A stretch of 64,000 nucleotides of DNA from NCBI GenBank assembly GCA_020631735.1, contig CM036179.1, positions 20,699,063 through 20,763,062 on the forward strand, given 5' to 3'. Below are positions 1 to 11,693 of the stretch, in pieces. The stretch is from Saccharum officinarum. Its lineage: Eukaryota > Streptophyta > Magnoliopsida > Poales > Poaceae. The position numbers were made by a program, and so were the translations under genes. How positions within the stretch are numbered: the stretch's first letter is position 1; every line of letters starts with the position of its first letter. The notes below the pieces were generated by a model that ran no database searches, had not been told where the DNA came from, and worked only from the letters and a program-made list of their open reading frames with translations.

Positions 1-221
1 GTATGATGCTGATGCAACGGATAAATGCATATGGCGTGTATCATCAGGGAGCTCAGTCAGATGCGATGCAAAAGGGAGAAAGAAACCAACTATCTATTCA
101 GGCTCCAGGCAGCTCCTCTTTTTCTGATATTCACAATTTTAGTGAAGAGGATTGTCAAGCTGACCAGTGGGAGAAACCATTCGAGAATTTAGTAGTTCTG
201 CACCAGATGCTCTTTGCTTCT
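1..221 (+). CDS. Possible partial exon of a gene entering from the left edge
   Basis: An open frame (frame 3) runs in from the window start and reads about 70 residues of ordinary mixed composition, ending near 'LHQMLFAS'. It is followed by GTAAAT at 222, which would serve as a splice donor. No domain is recognised and no start or acceptor is visible, because the gene would begin outside the window. Without splicing the frame stays open to 293. It could equally be chance open frame. Confidence 0.22.
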
Positions 222-337
222 GTAAATCGTACGTTATCTGCTTCCGTGCGTCTTAGTCCGGTACTTTTGACAGTGTGCTTGATTGCGCGGTAACAGAGGA
301 AAAAAAGAACAATTTGTATTCATCCTGAACTACGATT

Positions 338-350
338 CCCCCCCCCCCCC
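338..350. repeat. Poly-C tract (13 C)
   Basis: An uninterrupted run of cytosines lies in an otherwise AT-rich stretch, with no gene context. It is one of several C homopolymers in this window. Confidence 0.9.
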
Positions 351-462
351 ACCACCCCAATTTGCACTATTCGCGCTACAATTACTACACAATCTATACT
401 CAGTATTCGGCCTTAGGGGTCAGTGTAATCCGGTGCCAAGCAAATGGTACAAATTTTCACAC

Positions 463-480
463 GAGGCTTTAGACTCCTGC
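463..480 (+). repeat. Left target-site duplication of a SINE
   Basis: GAGGCTTTAGACTCCTGC occurs here and again, perfectly, at 799-816. The two copies exactly bracket the tRNA-like element at 481-798. A perfect 18-bp direct repeat is typical of LINE-machinery-driven insertion. Confidence 0.85.
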
Positions 481-798
481 CAAAGGATGCTAGATCAGTT
501 GGTCTAGCACTCCGGCGGCACCCCTCAGGTCCGGGATTCGACTCCCGGTGGGAGCGAATTTCGGTTGAGGGTAAAAAACCCCCTCGCTGGTCCCGTGTGC
601 CAAAGCACTAGTGTGACGGCCCGTTTCCGGCCTGCGGCGACGGTCTACGGACCGGCCCAGGCATCGGTGCCCGCGGTCTCCCGTCCTAGTGTCAGGGCGG
701 GGTCAGGGTTCGAAGGGTTTCTCGGTTCGGGCTACTGAGAAGTTTCTTCTTAAGTGGAATGCCATGAGGGAGGTCTTTCCCCTACCGGGCCGAGTTTT
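481..798 (+). mobile_element. tRNA-derived SINE, 318 bp, with intact target duplications
   Basis: The head contains an A-box-like TAGATCAGTTGG (491-502) and a B-box-like GGATTCGACTCC (534-545). This is the internal RNA polymerase III promoter layout of tRNA-derived SINEs. A GC-rich body follows (CCCCCTCGCTGG, GACGGCCCGTTTCC) and the element ends in a short T run (GAGTTTT). Perfect 18-bp direct repeats flank both ends. The head matches my memory of grass SINEs, whose first part reads like 'GGTTCGACTCCCGGTGGGAG'. SINEs have no coding capacity and move with LINE proteins. Confidence 0.82.
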
Positions 799-816
799 GA
801 GGCTTTAGACTCCTGC
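799..816 (+). repeat. Right target-site duplication of the SINE
   Basis: This is a perfect copy of the 18 bp at 463-480, directly after the T run that ends the SINE. Confidence 0.85.
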
Positions 817-1680
817 AGGGATTTTTGCACAATAAAGCCTTGGTCACCAATCAAGAGGTAAATCGAATCATATTGAGAGTCTAGGGTCGTCAAATGGACT
901 GAAAAATTTTATAGAAATGAATTTCCAAAGTTGTCCAATATGTTTTTAAAATTATATAGCTAAAAATCATAAAATGTGATTTAATCTTAGAAAATCTATA
1001 GATTTTTTGTTTTAGCTCGTAAAAATATGAGACTAATTTCAATTTTTTTTCTAAAATCATGTTCTATGTACCTTGGATTATTTGTATATTACATGTCCTC
1101 CTTTTGGATTTATTTGCCACTAGATGCCCTCGTTATATGTGTTATAACTAGTCTAGGTGACAACAATACAAAAGTGGATATAGGCACCGCACACTTGATC
1201 CTATTTAAGCTCGTATTAACACTTAAATGCAGCAGTCATATGCAAGGGCCATTTATCAGCATAACAATATGATATTTCTCGTATACCCTTAATAATATAC
1301 ATGGGTTGGGCTGTTCCATTTTCATGTGCTTTTGGCAATGTCCTTGCCTCTGCGCGGTAACAAGAAAGAAGAAGAGATTGTTTGACCTTTAGTGGCGTAA
1401 GTAATGCAGTGCCAAACGAAATTTAGCTTGTTAACTTGTTGGAATGCATGTTTTTTCTCTTCATATTTCGCAAGACAGGGCTGCTGCTGCAGCAACAGCA
1501 ACCATTGAGGAGCACCTACAGGCTACAGCTCGTAGATACGTACTAATCAATACACTGCAGCCACTGTGGGAAAATCACAGCGGAGCACAGCTCATATACT
1601 CGTATAACGAGGAGAAGTTGCTGCCCCGATTTAATCTCATTTATATTCAGTTTTTTTTGAGGGATCATTTATATTCAGTT
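817..1680. other. AT-rich upstream DNA without a gene
   Basis: The stretch has short open frames only, no recognisable protein, and no clear transposon ends. It forms the distal upstream region of the C2/GRAM gene. Confidence 0.6.
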
Positions 1681-1688
1681 TATATAAA
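1681..1688 (+). promoter_or_regulatory. Candidate TATA box of the C2/GRAM gene
   Basis: TATATAAA lies about 370 bp upstream of the chosen ATG at 2060. It is followed by a leader that becomes GC- and CT-rich (the TCTCTCTCTCTCC run near 1938-1952), a common plant 5' UTR composition. Transcription would start near 1712. Placement is by motif only. Confidence 0.5.
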
Positions 1689-2059
1689 CCTGAGGCGTTC
1701 CGAGCCTATCGGAACAGCCCCACGCGTTAGGCTGGAACCACCCCCCCTCCCTCGGATCCAACGGCCCGCGAAATGCCTCCTCCTCCCACACGCACGAATC
1801 ATGAGGTGAGAAATGCGCCACGGGATAAACGCCTCCCGAATTCAAACGGCCGCGGGCAATCCCCCACGCTCCCCCTCTCGCCTCATCCAAATCCCCAATT
1901 CCACGGAGGTCGGTCGCGGACCCGCCATTGCTGCTCGATCTCTCTCTCTCCCCTTCTCGTCGCACCATCGCGGCGCTCGTCCGTCCCCCGCCGGATGGCG
2001 CGGCCATCATCGGGCCCGCCGGGTGGTGGTCCCCCGAGCCCGGCCGCCACGACGCGCCG

Positions 2060-5000
2060 ATGCTGCTGCGCGTGCACGTGATCGAGGCGCGGGGCCTGCC
2101 CGCGATCTACCTCAACGGCTCCAGCGACCCCTACGTGCGGCTGCAGCTCGGGCGGCGTCGCCCGCGGGCGACCACGGTGGTGAAGCGGAGCCTCAGCCCC
2201 GTGTGGGACGAGGAGTTCGGGTTCCTCGTCGGCGACGTCGCCGAGGAGCTCGTCGTCTCCGTGCTCAACGAGGACCGCTTCTTCGGCGCCGAGTTCCTGG
2301 GCCGGGTAAGGGTGCCCCTCACCGCCATCATGGAGACGGACGACCTCTCGCTCGGCACCAGGTGGTACCAGCTCCAGCCCAGGAGCGGCGCCGCCAAGTT
2401 CAGGAAGAAAAGGCGCGGTACTCCCTGCTTGCATCCGATTTTTCCTCTTTGCATGCCATGGAAATCAATGCTTCATCGGTGATGATATGGTTCAAAGCAA
2501 TTGAAACAGATACCAACGAGATGTGTGGGTAGGAGAATGGATGCTTGCTCTACACATGGATTCCACCTACGTGTTCAGGGAAATAAAATCATATCGCCTT
2601 GATCAAGTCGTTCATAGTCAAGATTTTTCTACTTTCCATAGCAATGCGCCAATTCCTCTTTAATTGAGTGATTTTACATATCACAAGTCTTTGTCCCCAA
2701 TCCTCAGCAGTTTCTTTTATCCCCATTCTGATGAATGCTTTAATGTTGAGAAGATCATTTCAAATTGCATTATTCACTGTTCAATCAAATTTCCTTGCAG
2801 GTGAAATTTGCCTGAGAGTATACTTATCGGTTAGGGCCACCCTTTGTGAAGACGCACATCAAGCTCCACCGCAACCTATTGATGATATATCATGCAGCTC
2901 CCACAGGTCAATTGAAACTAATGACTCCTCATTATCAGCTACTGCTAGTAGCCTGGATCTGTCAGCCTGTACCAGCATTGATCAGGCATGCCTCAAAAGT
3001 TTGGATGGCTTCAACCAAAGCATAATGGAGGCCCGAGGCCCTAGAAGCACAGGGCCACCGTCTTGTGTCAGCACAGAGCAATCCATTCTTCTGGAGCCTG
3101 AAGAAGACGACGGTAGTGCCATCGCTGATACATCATCAGTAGTGGAGGTCATGTCTCGATACTTCAGGAAAACTGCTGACGTTACACATTCTGTAGCATT
3201 AGATCCTGTTTCCACAGACCAGTTTCGAAACACACAAATGAATTCTGAGTGTCGAGAAAATGGCAAGGGTTGCACACTGCCTGAGGTCAGTCTTGATGAA
3301 CTAATGAAAAATATGGAGTCCAAAGACCAAGCTTGTGAAATGCCGGCAAACTTGCCTGGTGGTGTACTAGTGGACCAATCTTACATTATTGCACCAGCTG
3401 AACTGAATTCATTGTTGTTTTCTGGAACTTCAGATTTCTGGCCAGAAGTTTCTGAACTTCAAGGAACAAGTGGATTTCAAATTGAGCCCTGGAAGCATGA
3501 CAATAGCGAGAATTGTTTAAAAAGAACAATAACTTATACAAAAGCTGCTAGCAAATTAGTTAAATCTGTAAAAGCCACAGAAGAGCAGAAATACTTGAAG
3601 GCAACTGGAAGTTCTTTTGCAGTTTTGTCTAGTGTTAGCACTCCTGATGTTCCATGCGGTAATTGTTTCAAGGTGGAGATATTGTACAGTATAATATCTG
3701 GTTCCCAGTTGCCATTAGAAGAACAGATCACACAACTTACTGTAAGTTGGCGTCTGAACTTTGTTCAGAGTACAATGCTGAAAGGAATGATAGAGAATGG
3801 AGCGAAACAAGGCCTTGCAGAGGGTTATTCACATTTCTCTGAGGTACTGTCCCGGAAAATTAAAGTAGCTGAACTTGACGACGCTAATTCCAAAGATAAG
3901 ATTTTAGCATCACTGCAGACGCAGAAAGAATCAAACTGGAAGCTGGTTGCCCGCTTCCTTGGAAGCTTCGCATTCATATGCTCTCTCAGCACAGCACTGT
4001 ATATCATTACACATCTTCATCTAGCCAAGCCTAATGTGGTGCATGGCGGTCTTGAATATTTTGGTATTGATCTTCCAGATTCCATTGGAGAGATTGTATT
4101 TTGTCTTATTTTGATCATCCAGGGGCATAATATCATCAAAGTAGGGCGACGTTTTTTGCAGGCCTGGAAACAACGTGGTAAGCCAGTAATCATCTCTGTG
4201 TGATGGCTGATATTTACATGTCTTTCTGATGGCCGATCTAGGCTATCCTGTAAATGTTAACGAGTTAATCCAAATGAAGCAAATATTTTCTTTTCACCAC
4301 TCCTCTATCTAGTCCTTTGTAAGTTTCCCTTAGTCCTCTAAGTGACTTTTTTTTTTAAAAATAATCATCTTTAAAAGCTATTATCATTCATTTTCACTAT
4401 AACTTGCAAAATTATCCATTCCTTATGTACACATCTAATTTCCGTTTTTCTTGTCTCAACATTAGGTAGTGATCATGGGGTCAAAGCTCATGGAGATGGT
4501 TGGTTGTTGACTATTGCACTTATTGAGGGAATCGGTGTAGTAAGTGCAGGTACACCTGGTTTTCCTGATCCTTACGTAGTTTTTACCTGCAATGGAAAGA
4601 GGAAAACTAGCTCAGTCAAATACCAGACTTCTGAACCAAAATGGAATGGTAAGTGCTGCTTCTACATTATAAGTTTACCTCATCCCACAAGTTAAAAAGG
4701 ACATCTGGAAATGGCATGCTGGAAACACTTTCATCCTCTTGACCTCTGAGTTTTGCCTGATTCTTTGATTTTTCAACTCTACAGAAATATTTGAATTTGA
4801 TGCGATGGACGACCCGCCAGCAAGATTGGACGTGGTTGTGCATGATTCAGATGGGCCAAGCAATGAAACTCCTATTGGTCAAACAGAAGTCAACTTTGTG
4901 AAAAGCAAGTTGTCAGATTTGGGTGACATGTGGCTTCCTCTTGATGGAAGGTTTCCCCAAGGGCACCAGCCCAAATTGCATCTGCGGATCTTTTTGAACA

Positions 5001-8000
5001 ATTCGCGGGGTACTGAAGTTGTTATGAATTATCTGGAAAAAATGGGGAAAGAAGTTGGCAAGAAGGTACGAGTTGTTGAAAATTTGATCTGGGGAAATGT
5101 TCTCTGAATTTATTTTAAAGCTCGCACAATGCATTCTTTTACTGAACTTGCATAACTGAATGTTCAGATGCAATTGCGCTCATCTCAGACAAATTCTGCA
5201 TTCTGTAAACTCTTCAGCCTTCCTCCTGAAGAATTTCTCATTGATGATTTCACCTGCCATCTAAAACGGAAAATGCCACTTCAGGTAATCAGGCTTCACT
5301 ACATGTTCTAGCTTAGAAGGTCTTGACTCAGAATAGTTAATAGTATTTTGAAATATGTTCCTTTATTTTCATCGTCCAATATACAGCGCCATACCTGATA
5401 TCTTGCGTATGTGATATAAACCAATGTAGATCATGCATATGAAATTCCTTTTTTTGTCTCATTGGAACCTTAGTTCATTAAAAATTAAAAGAAAAACAAC
5501 ATAAGAGTTGTGCTCTGTTTTATCATGGTTCATGATAAATTGGTGTCCTGAACACTTTTGAATTTGATGATATGTTGCACAAACACTTTTGATGATGCGT
5601 TGCACACTGGTACTCGCCACAGTTTGTTATCTTATTTCTATCTTTTGCATCTAGTTTTGGTCAGACTAATCAAGAACTGAGGTAGTTATCATTTTTCATA
5701 GGGGCGCCTCTTTCTTTCCCCAAGAATAACTGGATTCTATTCCAATATATTTGGCCGGAAAACCAAGTTTTTCTTCCTTTGGGAAGATATCGATGACATC
5801 CAGGTTGTTCCACCGAAACTAGCAACAGTTGGCAGTCCATCATTGATGATCATCCTTCGCAAGGACAGAGGTCTTGAAGCCAGGCATGGCGCCAAAGCAC
5901 TGGATCCTCAAGGGAGACTGAAGTTCCATTTTCAGACATTTGTTTCATTCAATGATGCTCACAGGTATGAGGTATCATTCCTTTAACCCCCCTTTCTTTT
6001 CATTCCATGCTGATATGAAGATTCCAAAGAGATATGAAACCCTACTGTACATTTGTTAAGATTATTACGGGTTAAAGTTTTAAAGATATGCTTTATCGAT
6101 CATTGTATCACACCAGTAGATAAAGTGCCTTTCAAAAAGGATTGCCATCAATGCTTTATGGAAATTTTGTTTCCTGAGTCCCTGAGTCCTGACAGAATAT
6201 CTTCAACAAACACACTTTGACATGACATAAATAAAAACATGGCAGGAAAAAAAGATATCTCGAATTTCTTCATCATTCAGTATAGGTATTTAAGGTAATA
6301 ACTGGTGTTTGCTTACCGTAGTATGATGGCCTACAACCGAGTTTCCTGCCTCTTTTCTCTATAGGGCTTGCTGTCTTTCTGATGCATTGACTGAAATAAT
6401 CCCCTATTTAATAATAGTTTTCTGTGGATGTCATCCTGCCTTAAAGAAGTCATGAAATAGGTCACATCATATATAAATAATGGTTTTAAAAGGAAACTAA
6501 AATTTCTTCAGGTGAGTACTTAAATATACATATCCAAGGTCCAACCCAGGATCTGGCTTTTCAGTGGTAACAAGCAACTAAGTTGATTTCCCAGACTGGA
6601 CCCAGCGAACAGAAATCTGAAGCAATTTCCTGGTAGCCAGATTGGTTACAATTTGTCTCGATGTTCATGCTAGAAACTCAAATTGGTGAACTGAGCAATC
6701 TGTTCTCATTACATTAACAGAAAGCGATGTGACTAGGGTCTTTGGGTTTAAAGGTAGGATCATTCTAGAGCGATGAGAAAGAACCATGCTCTAACCTGGG
6801 ATTCTTTCACATCTGTGAGCTTGGTGTTTTTCTTGGATCTTTGATGAAGGCATTCGAAGTTACATCAAAACTTTTCAGGATTTTCAAATTTCCATGGTTA
6901 TAGTCATTACATAAGCTGTTAGAAATGCCCCTCTTTTGTGTGGCTTCAAAGGAATTTTTAAGGAATCCTATTTTGAAATAAGCTCCACACACATAAATAC
7001 TTCTCCCTAAACTATATGAACGTTCATACACAATTGAACAAACGAAATCGAGTCATCCTACCCAAATTTTCTGGAACAAAATAGCGTATTAATAATAATT
7101 TATTTTATATTATTAAGACCCCTTAGCGGTAGCTTGTTATATATTGTTTGGTCCTATTCTTCCATTGCTATTGCAATATAAGCTTGTCTTGTCAAATAGT
7201 TATGTTAATGTATCAAACTACTTTTTGACAGAATTATTATGGCAATTTGGAAAATGCGGTCACCAGGTCTGGAACAAAAAGGTGAGATGATTGATAAAGA
7301 ACCTGAACTGAAAGAGAACCCGTATGAAGAAGGTTCTCTATTGGCCAACGAAGATGTAAAAATGTCAGAAGTCTACTCGGCAGTTCTTTCTGTCGACGTG
7401 AGTCTTGTGCCTTGCCAATGAACACACGTCTGGAACCTCATAAATGCAGTCGCAAATGCTTCTGTTGAAATCTCATCAAATTCTGTATTTGCAGGTCAGT
7501 GCCTTAATGGAGATGTTCTCTGGAGGTCCACTGGAACACAAAGTGATGGAGAGAGCCGGTTGTGTTGACTACTCAGCTACAGAATGGGAGCTGCTAAACC
7601 GTAATGTATACCAACGTCGTATAAGCTTCCGGTTTGACAAAACCTTGTCAAGATATGGAGGGGAAGCAACGACCACTCAGCAAAAGTATAACTTACCGAA
7701 CCAAAATGACTGGATTGTCGAGGAGGTGATGACCCTCCAAGGTGTCCAAAATGAAGATTACTCCAGTGTAAGATCATAAAAGCAGAGCTCGATTAATGCA
7801 CTCGGATATTTTAGTCAAATTGTCAGGTAACAGTTGGTGCTTGTTGAAATTGCAGGTCCAATTGAAGTACCACATGACTAGCACGCCCTTGAGACCAAAC
7901 AGCTGCAGCATCAAGGTTTTGTTAGGGATTGCCTGGTTGAAGGGCACTAAGCATCAGAAGAAGGCTGCAAAGAATGTCATGATGAATTCCGCCAACAGGC

Positions 8001-8134
8001 TGAGGGAGATTTTTTCAGAAGTCGAGAAGGAGGTCACATCAAGGAAAGGTAACCCTTTTGAAAACCAACTGATTCCTCATACCAGATTACCAGTAAATAA
8101 ATTGCTGAAGCAACCCTGGTTCAAGACACGATAA
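2060..8134 (+). CDS. C2 and GRAM domain-containing protein with two VASt domains (At1g03370/At5g50170-like)
   Basis: Nine exons join in frame: 2060-2417, 2801-4177, 4466-4648, 4785-5065, 5168-5284, 5702-5964, 7232-7397, 7495-7767 and 7856-8134. They give 1098 residues, close to the roughly 1020 of the Arabidopsis relatives, and every intron is GT-AG. Domains in order are C2 at 1-110 (GSSDPYV, LSPVWDEEF), VASt at about 320-475, two hydrophobic stretches at about 500-525 and 546-570, C2 at about 588-710 (GFPDPYVVF, PKWNEIFEF), GRAM at about 742-862 (FTCHLKRKMPLQGRLFLS, KTKFFFLWEDI) and VASt at about 908-1065. C2 domains bind phospholipids, often with Ca2+. GRAM and VASt are membrane/lipid modules shared with sterol-transfer proteins, so a role at membranes or contact sites is inferred. 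The ATG at 2060 opens directly on the C2 fold; upstream in-frame sequence lacks family similarity. The seventh exon follows a 1267-bp intron. Confidence 0.93.
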
Positions 8135-8873
8135 ATGCTCAGAGGAACTTCATCTCACCCAAGCAATGCAATTTAATGTCTCTGATCCGGAACAACACTA
8201 ATAATGACTCGTATTTGTGAAATGCAATTCCAGGTTCAAGCTAACTGGCGTAAGGTGAACGTGGATTGGTTCAGGTAGATGATGATAGCAACTGTCAGCT
8301 GTGGACACGATCAGCAATAGTCCATTAGCGTCACAGTTTGTTTCAGCTCTTACCATTACTTCTGGTGGCCAACTTTTGCATAGATGGCTAGCCAATGTGA
8401 AAAGAGTTTTTGCATAGATAGCCCTAGATATGTCCTCACATGATTAGTTCAGTGTTAGTTCAAGTAGAGATGTGTATATAGTATATACAATCAAAAATCA
8501 TCACAAGATTTGAAGGAGCTAAGATGGAAGAATCCATGTATCGTGTCACAGCCTAAACAGATAGTTTGTATACGCACATGTTAAATTTGGATAAGAACTA
8601 AACTTGTATCTTGGAATAAGAAAGCAGCACAAAGCTACAAGCTATTGATCCACACGACAGGTAGCTGCCAACACAAGGTATGGAAATATGGTGGGTCAAA
8701 CATAACGAAGCGACAAAGAAATTTAAAAAGTGTAACTTATTTCTTTGGAGAATTGTGCAAACAACTCAGCAAAGAAGTTTCTAACATACAAACTTCTGAT
8801 CTCAGCTCAAAGCACTATTACAACATCAAAAGGGCAAATTCAGAATGTCATTGGAAATATGGCCATCAAAAGC
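8135..8873 (+). other. 3' flank and probable 3' UTR of the C2/GRAM gene
   Basis: No second gene is seen here. AT-rich sequence follows the TAA at 8132-8134. No perfect AATAAA was identified, and weak variants occur near 8590-8620. The stretch ends where the broken PPR frame begins on the other strand. Confidence 0.5.
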
Positions 8874-9365
8874 TCAATTAGGCCACGTATCAGCCATCTG
8901 CCAATGCCGCTGGAATGGGCTCTTCCATCTTAATCCTACTGAAAAATCACGAACATCAGCATGGTTTTGGATGCTAGCAGGAGACTGGGAAAGCAGCTGC
9001 TGTGCAACTTCATGCCTATCTTCTTTCAACAAAGCTTGAAACAAGCGCACATAAGCTGTTCTTGATGGCAACCCTTTTGATGATGTCACATTCAGCAGGC
9101 CAGGGCATCATCCACTGTCCCAGACTTTGAAATATGTGTGATACAAGGATCAATAAATGGTGGATAGCCATGACTTTTCATCAAACCTAGCACTTCAAAT
9201 GCTTGTTTTAGATGCCCTTGCCGGATCAACTTGTGGATCAAATACTTGTAGGTTGTTTGCCAAGGAACCACAGTCTTTTCGGACATCAGGTTCTTCAGAA
9301 CTTTGAATGCTTCCTTTGCCCCTTTCTTCTTAAATAATCCAGAAACCAGTGTCTCAAGGGCAGAA
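8874..9365 (-). pseudogene. 3' part of a pentatricopeptide repeat (PPR) protein gene, frameshifted and cut by the gap
   Basis: Read on the minus strand from the gap, the frame gives helical-repeat sequence with clear PPR character: 'TTYKYLIHKLIRQGHLKQAF', then 'VLGLMKSHGYPP' and 'SGTVDDALA'. PPR proteins bind organellar RNA in plastids or mitochondria. The frame hits TGA at 9092-9094. The continuation (TSSKGLPSRTAYVRLFQALL, ending near 8874-8925) lies in another frame, so a small indel sits near 9095. The 5' side is lost in the N run. This is either a decayed fragment or a real gene spoiled by poor assembly near the gap. Sequence on the far side of the gap does not obviously continue the repeats. 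Confidence 0.7.
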
Positions 9366-9465
9366 NNNNNNNNNNNNNNNNNNNNNNNNNNNNNNNNNNN
9401 NNNNNNNNNNNNNNNNNNNNNNNNNNNNNNNNNNNNNNNNNNNNNNNNNNNNNNNNNNNNNNNNN
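9366..9465. other. Assembly gap of exactly 100 N
   Basis: One hundred unknown bases form a conventional placeholder for a gap of unknown size. It falls inside or beside the PPR fragment, so nearby gene structure is unreliable. Confidence 0.99.
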
Positions 9466-9474
9466 GGCAGACCA

Positions 9475-9675
9475 ATATTCCCTGCAGCGAATGAAATTCT
9501 GCACTCCTATTCCATAGTATGGGGTATTGTCCCAAGGAAAATCTAGAAATGCTTTGAGCAAAAATTAATCAATCATGTAACTTATATGCAGATTTGTGAC
9601 ACTACAGTTCAGTAAAGATCTGAATGGTGGGTTCATGTGAATATGTGATCACCGAGCTGCTTTAGTTAGCTGCAC
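9475..9675. repeat. Dispersed repeat, copy A (partner at 19980-20160)
   Basis: It shares GTATTGTCCCAAGGAAAATC and flanking sequence over about 180 bp with 19980-20160, in the same orientation and at roughly 80 percent identity by eye. No coding content is recognised. Confidence 0.7.
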
Positions 9676-10788
9676 TGGTGAAAGAGATCGAAGGTTACTA
9701 TACTCAAGTCACAGTGGGCTGGAAGGGCTTGTCCTAAGAAATTGGAACTCTCTCGAGGGCAGCCAGTTGCTCATGATGAACTCTATAGCCTCGTTGCCCT
9801 GCATTGTGTTGGGAGGAGAGCTGTTAAAAAGTTGGACTATTGTTTGTTTGTAAGAAGCACTTCGCAGGCATGCAATCCTGAGTTCCTGCTTATTTCCTTT
9901 TACAGATAGCGTTGAACTTGGCATGGAAATTCTCCTCCCGAGCGCGTCCTTGTATAGCATACGTACGTGTGCATGCACGTATGTATGGTGGACGGCAAGA
10001 TTAGCTTGTTTGTTCCTCACGTATGCGTCTTTGTATTTCCTTTTTCTCGCTTTCCTATTTTTAGCGTTGAGATGTATATAAATAGTAGTCTAATGCATTG
10101 AGAAAAAAACTATAGTGGTTGGCACAACACCAAAAATACCTGTGTCTCGTTCTCTGTTCTAGCGAGTTCTTGAGAGTTCGTGGCGATCGGTTCATCCTCG
10201 CCGGAGTTCCCATCATCGCCGGAGAGAGTTTCCGGCTGACAATTCTGGCAATCAGAAGATACCGCAGCCGTCTCGTTGAGGGCTTCCATTTCAGTTTTCA
10301 GCAACATGCTACATCAGGCGATGCTGCAGAGCATGTTCTACAACCTACAGAAGTACTGGTGTATAGATAGAGCGTTTGAACTACTGAAAGATTCAGTCGT
10401 TTTGCAGCAAAGGACTAAGGAGGATGTGGTATGGAATTCCCTGACTCATTTTTGTTTCTATATGGAATTCCCTGACTCATTTTTGTTTCTATATTCAGGA
10501 TTCAGACCGACCACCGTCGTCGGAAGGCGGCGATCGACGACAGATCCTTGCCAGGTCGACGGCCAGGCCGGCGAGGGGCACTGTCGGTAGTAGGCGGTTT
10601 CCATCTCATCTCTGACTCTTGACTCGCCGCTACCAAGAAGGATCACGAGCACCGCCTCGCCGACCGGGAACCTTCGGGTCCGAACGCGCGGACCGAGCGC
10701 TGCGCCGATGATCGATTTCCCGCGCGAGTGGATTCCCGCACTACGCTGATGCTTTTTGTACGATTCGTCCGCCGTTGTACGTAGGCAG
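9676..10788. other. Intergenic DNA without a recognised gene
   Basis: Short frames occur on both strands and none resembles a known protein. It contains a perfect 31-bp tandem duplication (listed separately) and ends at the left terminal repeat of the gene-capturing transposon. Confidence 0.5.
10431..10492 (+). repeat. Perfect 31-bp tandem duplication
   Basis: The unit beginning ATGGAATTCCCTGACTC is present at 10431-10461 and identically at 10462-10492. Perfect identity implies a recent duplication or an assembly artefact. Confidence 0.9.
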
Positions 10789-11061
10789 AGAGCAACTCCA
10801 ACAGTTTCTCATTTTTTTTTTCCATATCTTATTGTTTGGCAACTCCCCAAATGATATGGGGAGTGAAAAAAAAACGCGTCTATAAGAGTTTGCCATATTT
10901 CACTTGCCAAAATCAAAACTTGGTCCCACGTCATGTTTTTTTTTTGCCGCGGGAGAAGGTTTGGCGCGGTTCCTTTCGCAGGATCGCACTCAACGCCACC
11001 ACTTCGTTCCTTCCCTCGAGCGGCTCCTTCACGGCGTCTGGATCGTAGCAGCAATCCTTGT

Positions 11062-11247
11062 CCTCCTCCCGTCGGCCTTCAGCAGGACCGGCCTTGCACA
11101 TCGCTGCCACTAGCACTTGGAACCAGGACCGGCCACCAGCGTTGCTGGCCTTCTCCTCCTCCCGTCGGCCTTCAGCAGGGCCTTCCACATTGGAGGCAGC
11201 AGGACCTGGAACTAGGACCGGCCACCAGCACGTCGTGATCACAGCAG
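11062..11247 (+). repeat. Imperfect tandem repeat, period about 93 bp
   Basis: CCTCCTCCCGTCGGCCTTCA starts at 11062 and again at 11155. Both units continue to AGGACCGGCCACCAGC. It lies inside the captured-gene transposon, GC-rich and unlike the element's ends, so it may be a third captured or internally duplicated segment. Confidence 0.75.
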
Positions 11248-11491
11248 CAGCAAATTAAAAAACTATCATCTACTGCTTCTATGATGTGACTGAGAAGATA
11301 GATCACAGCAGCAGCAAATTTTAACAAAAGAACTACAAATGAATTGAATACGTGTATACAGTCCGCCACCGGCCTGCGCACGCACAGTCACATTGGAACA
11401 TTCATTCCTCACTGTCATGTCTGCATTCTGCAGATGGTGAAGCAAACACCGGGCGGAAAAGCAGAGGAGGGAGGAGTCGTGCTCATGCGTA

Positions 11492-11614
11492 CTTCACGGC
11501 GTCGAGGTCCTTGCCGTTGTTATCAAGGACTACATCGAACGACGTGCCTCCGACGGCCGCGGCGACGTCCGCCGGGTCACCCCACACCGTCTTCCCGCCG
11601 GCGCTCGTCAGCTC
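11492..11614 (-). pseudogene. Captured exon fragment of a chloroplast stem-loop binding protein (CSP41a-like)
   Basis: Forty-one codons on the minus strand read a sugar-nucleotide-epimerase-type segment: '[14 protein letters not shown]', then '[16 protein letters not shown]'. This strongly resembles CSP41A, a plastid RNA-binding/endonuclease protein with an atypical NAD(P)-binding fold. The first codon is preceded by GTGCAG, an intact splice acceptor. The fragment was therefore copied from genomic DNA and not from mRNA. The rest of the gene is absent, and beyond the last codon the sequence no longer fits the family. It is non-functional as a protein here. Confidence 0.75.
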
Positions 11615-11693
11615 CTGCACCACGAACAAAACAGTCCATAGTCCATCGAAAACTCAACCAAGATCGAAACCGCCGACGCGGCGGCGCGAGGGA

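Noticed and set aside
9092..9561. Frames reading through the N run
   Set aside because: Residues across unknown bases have no meaning, and the reading frame across the gap cannot be known.
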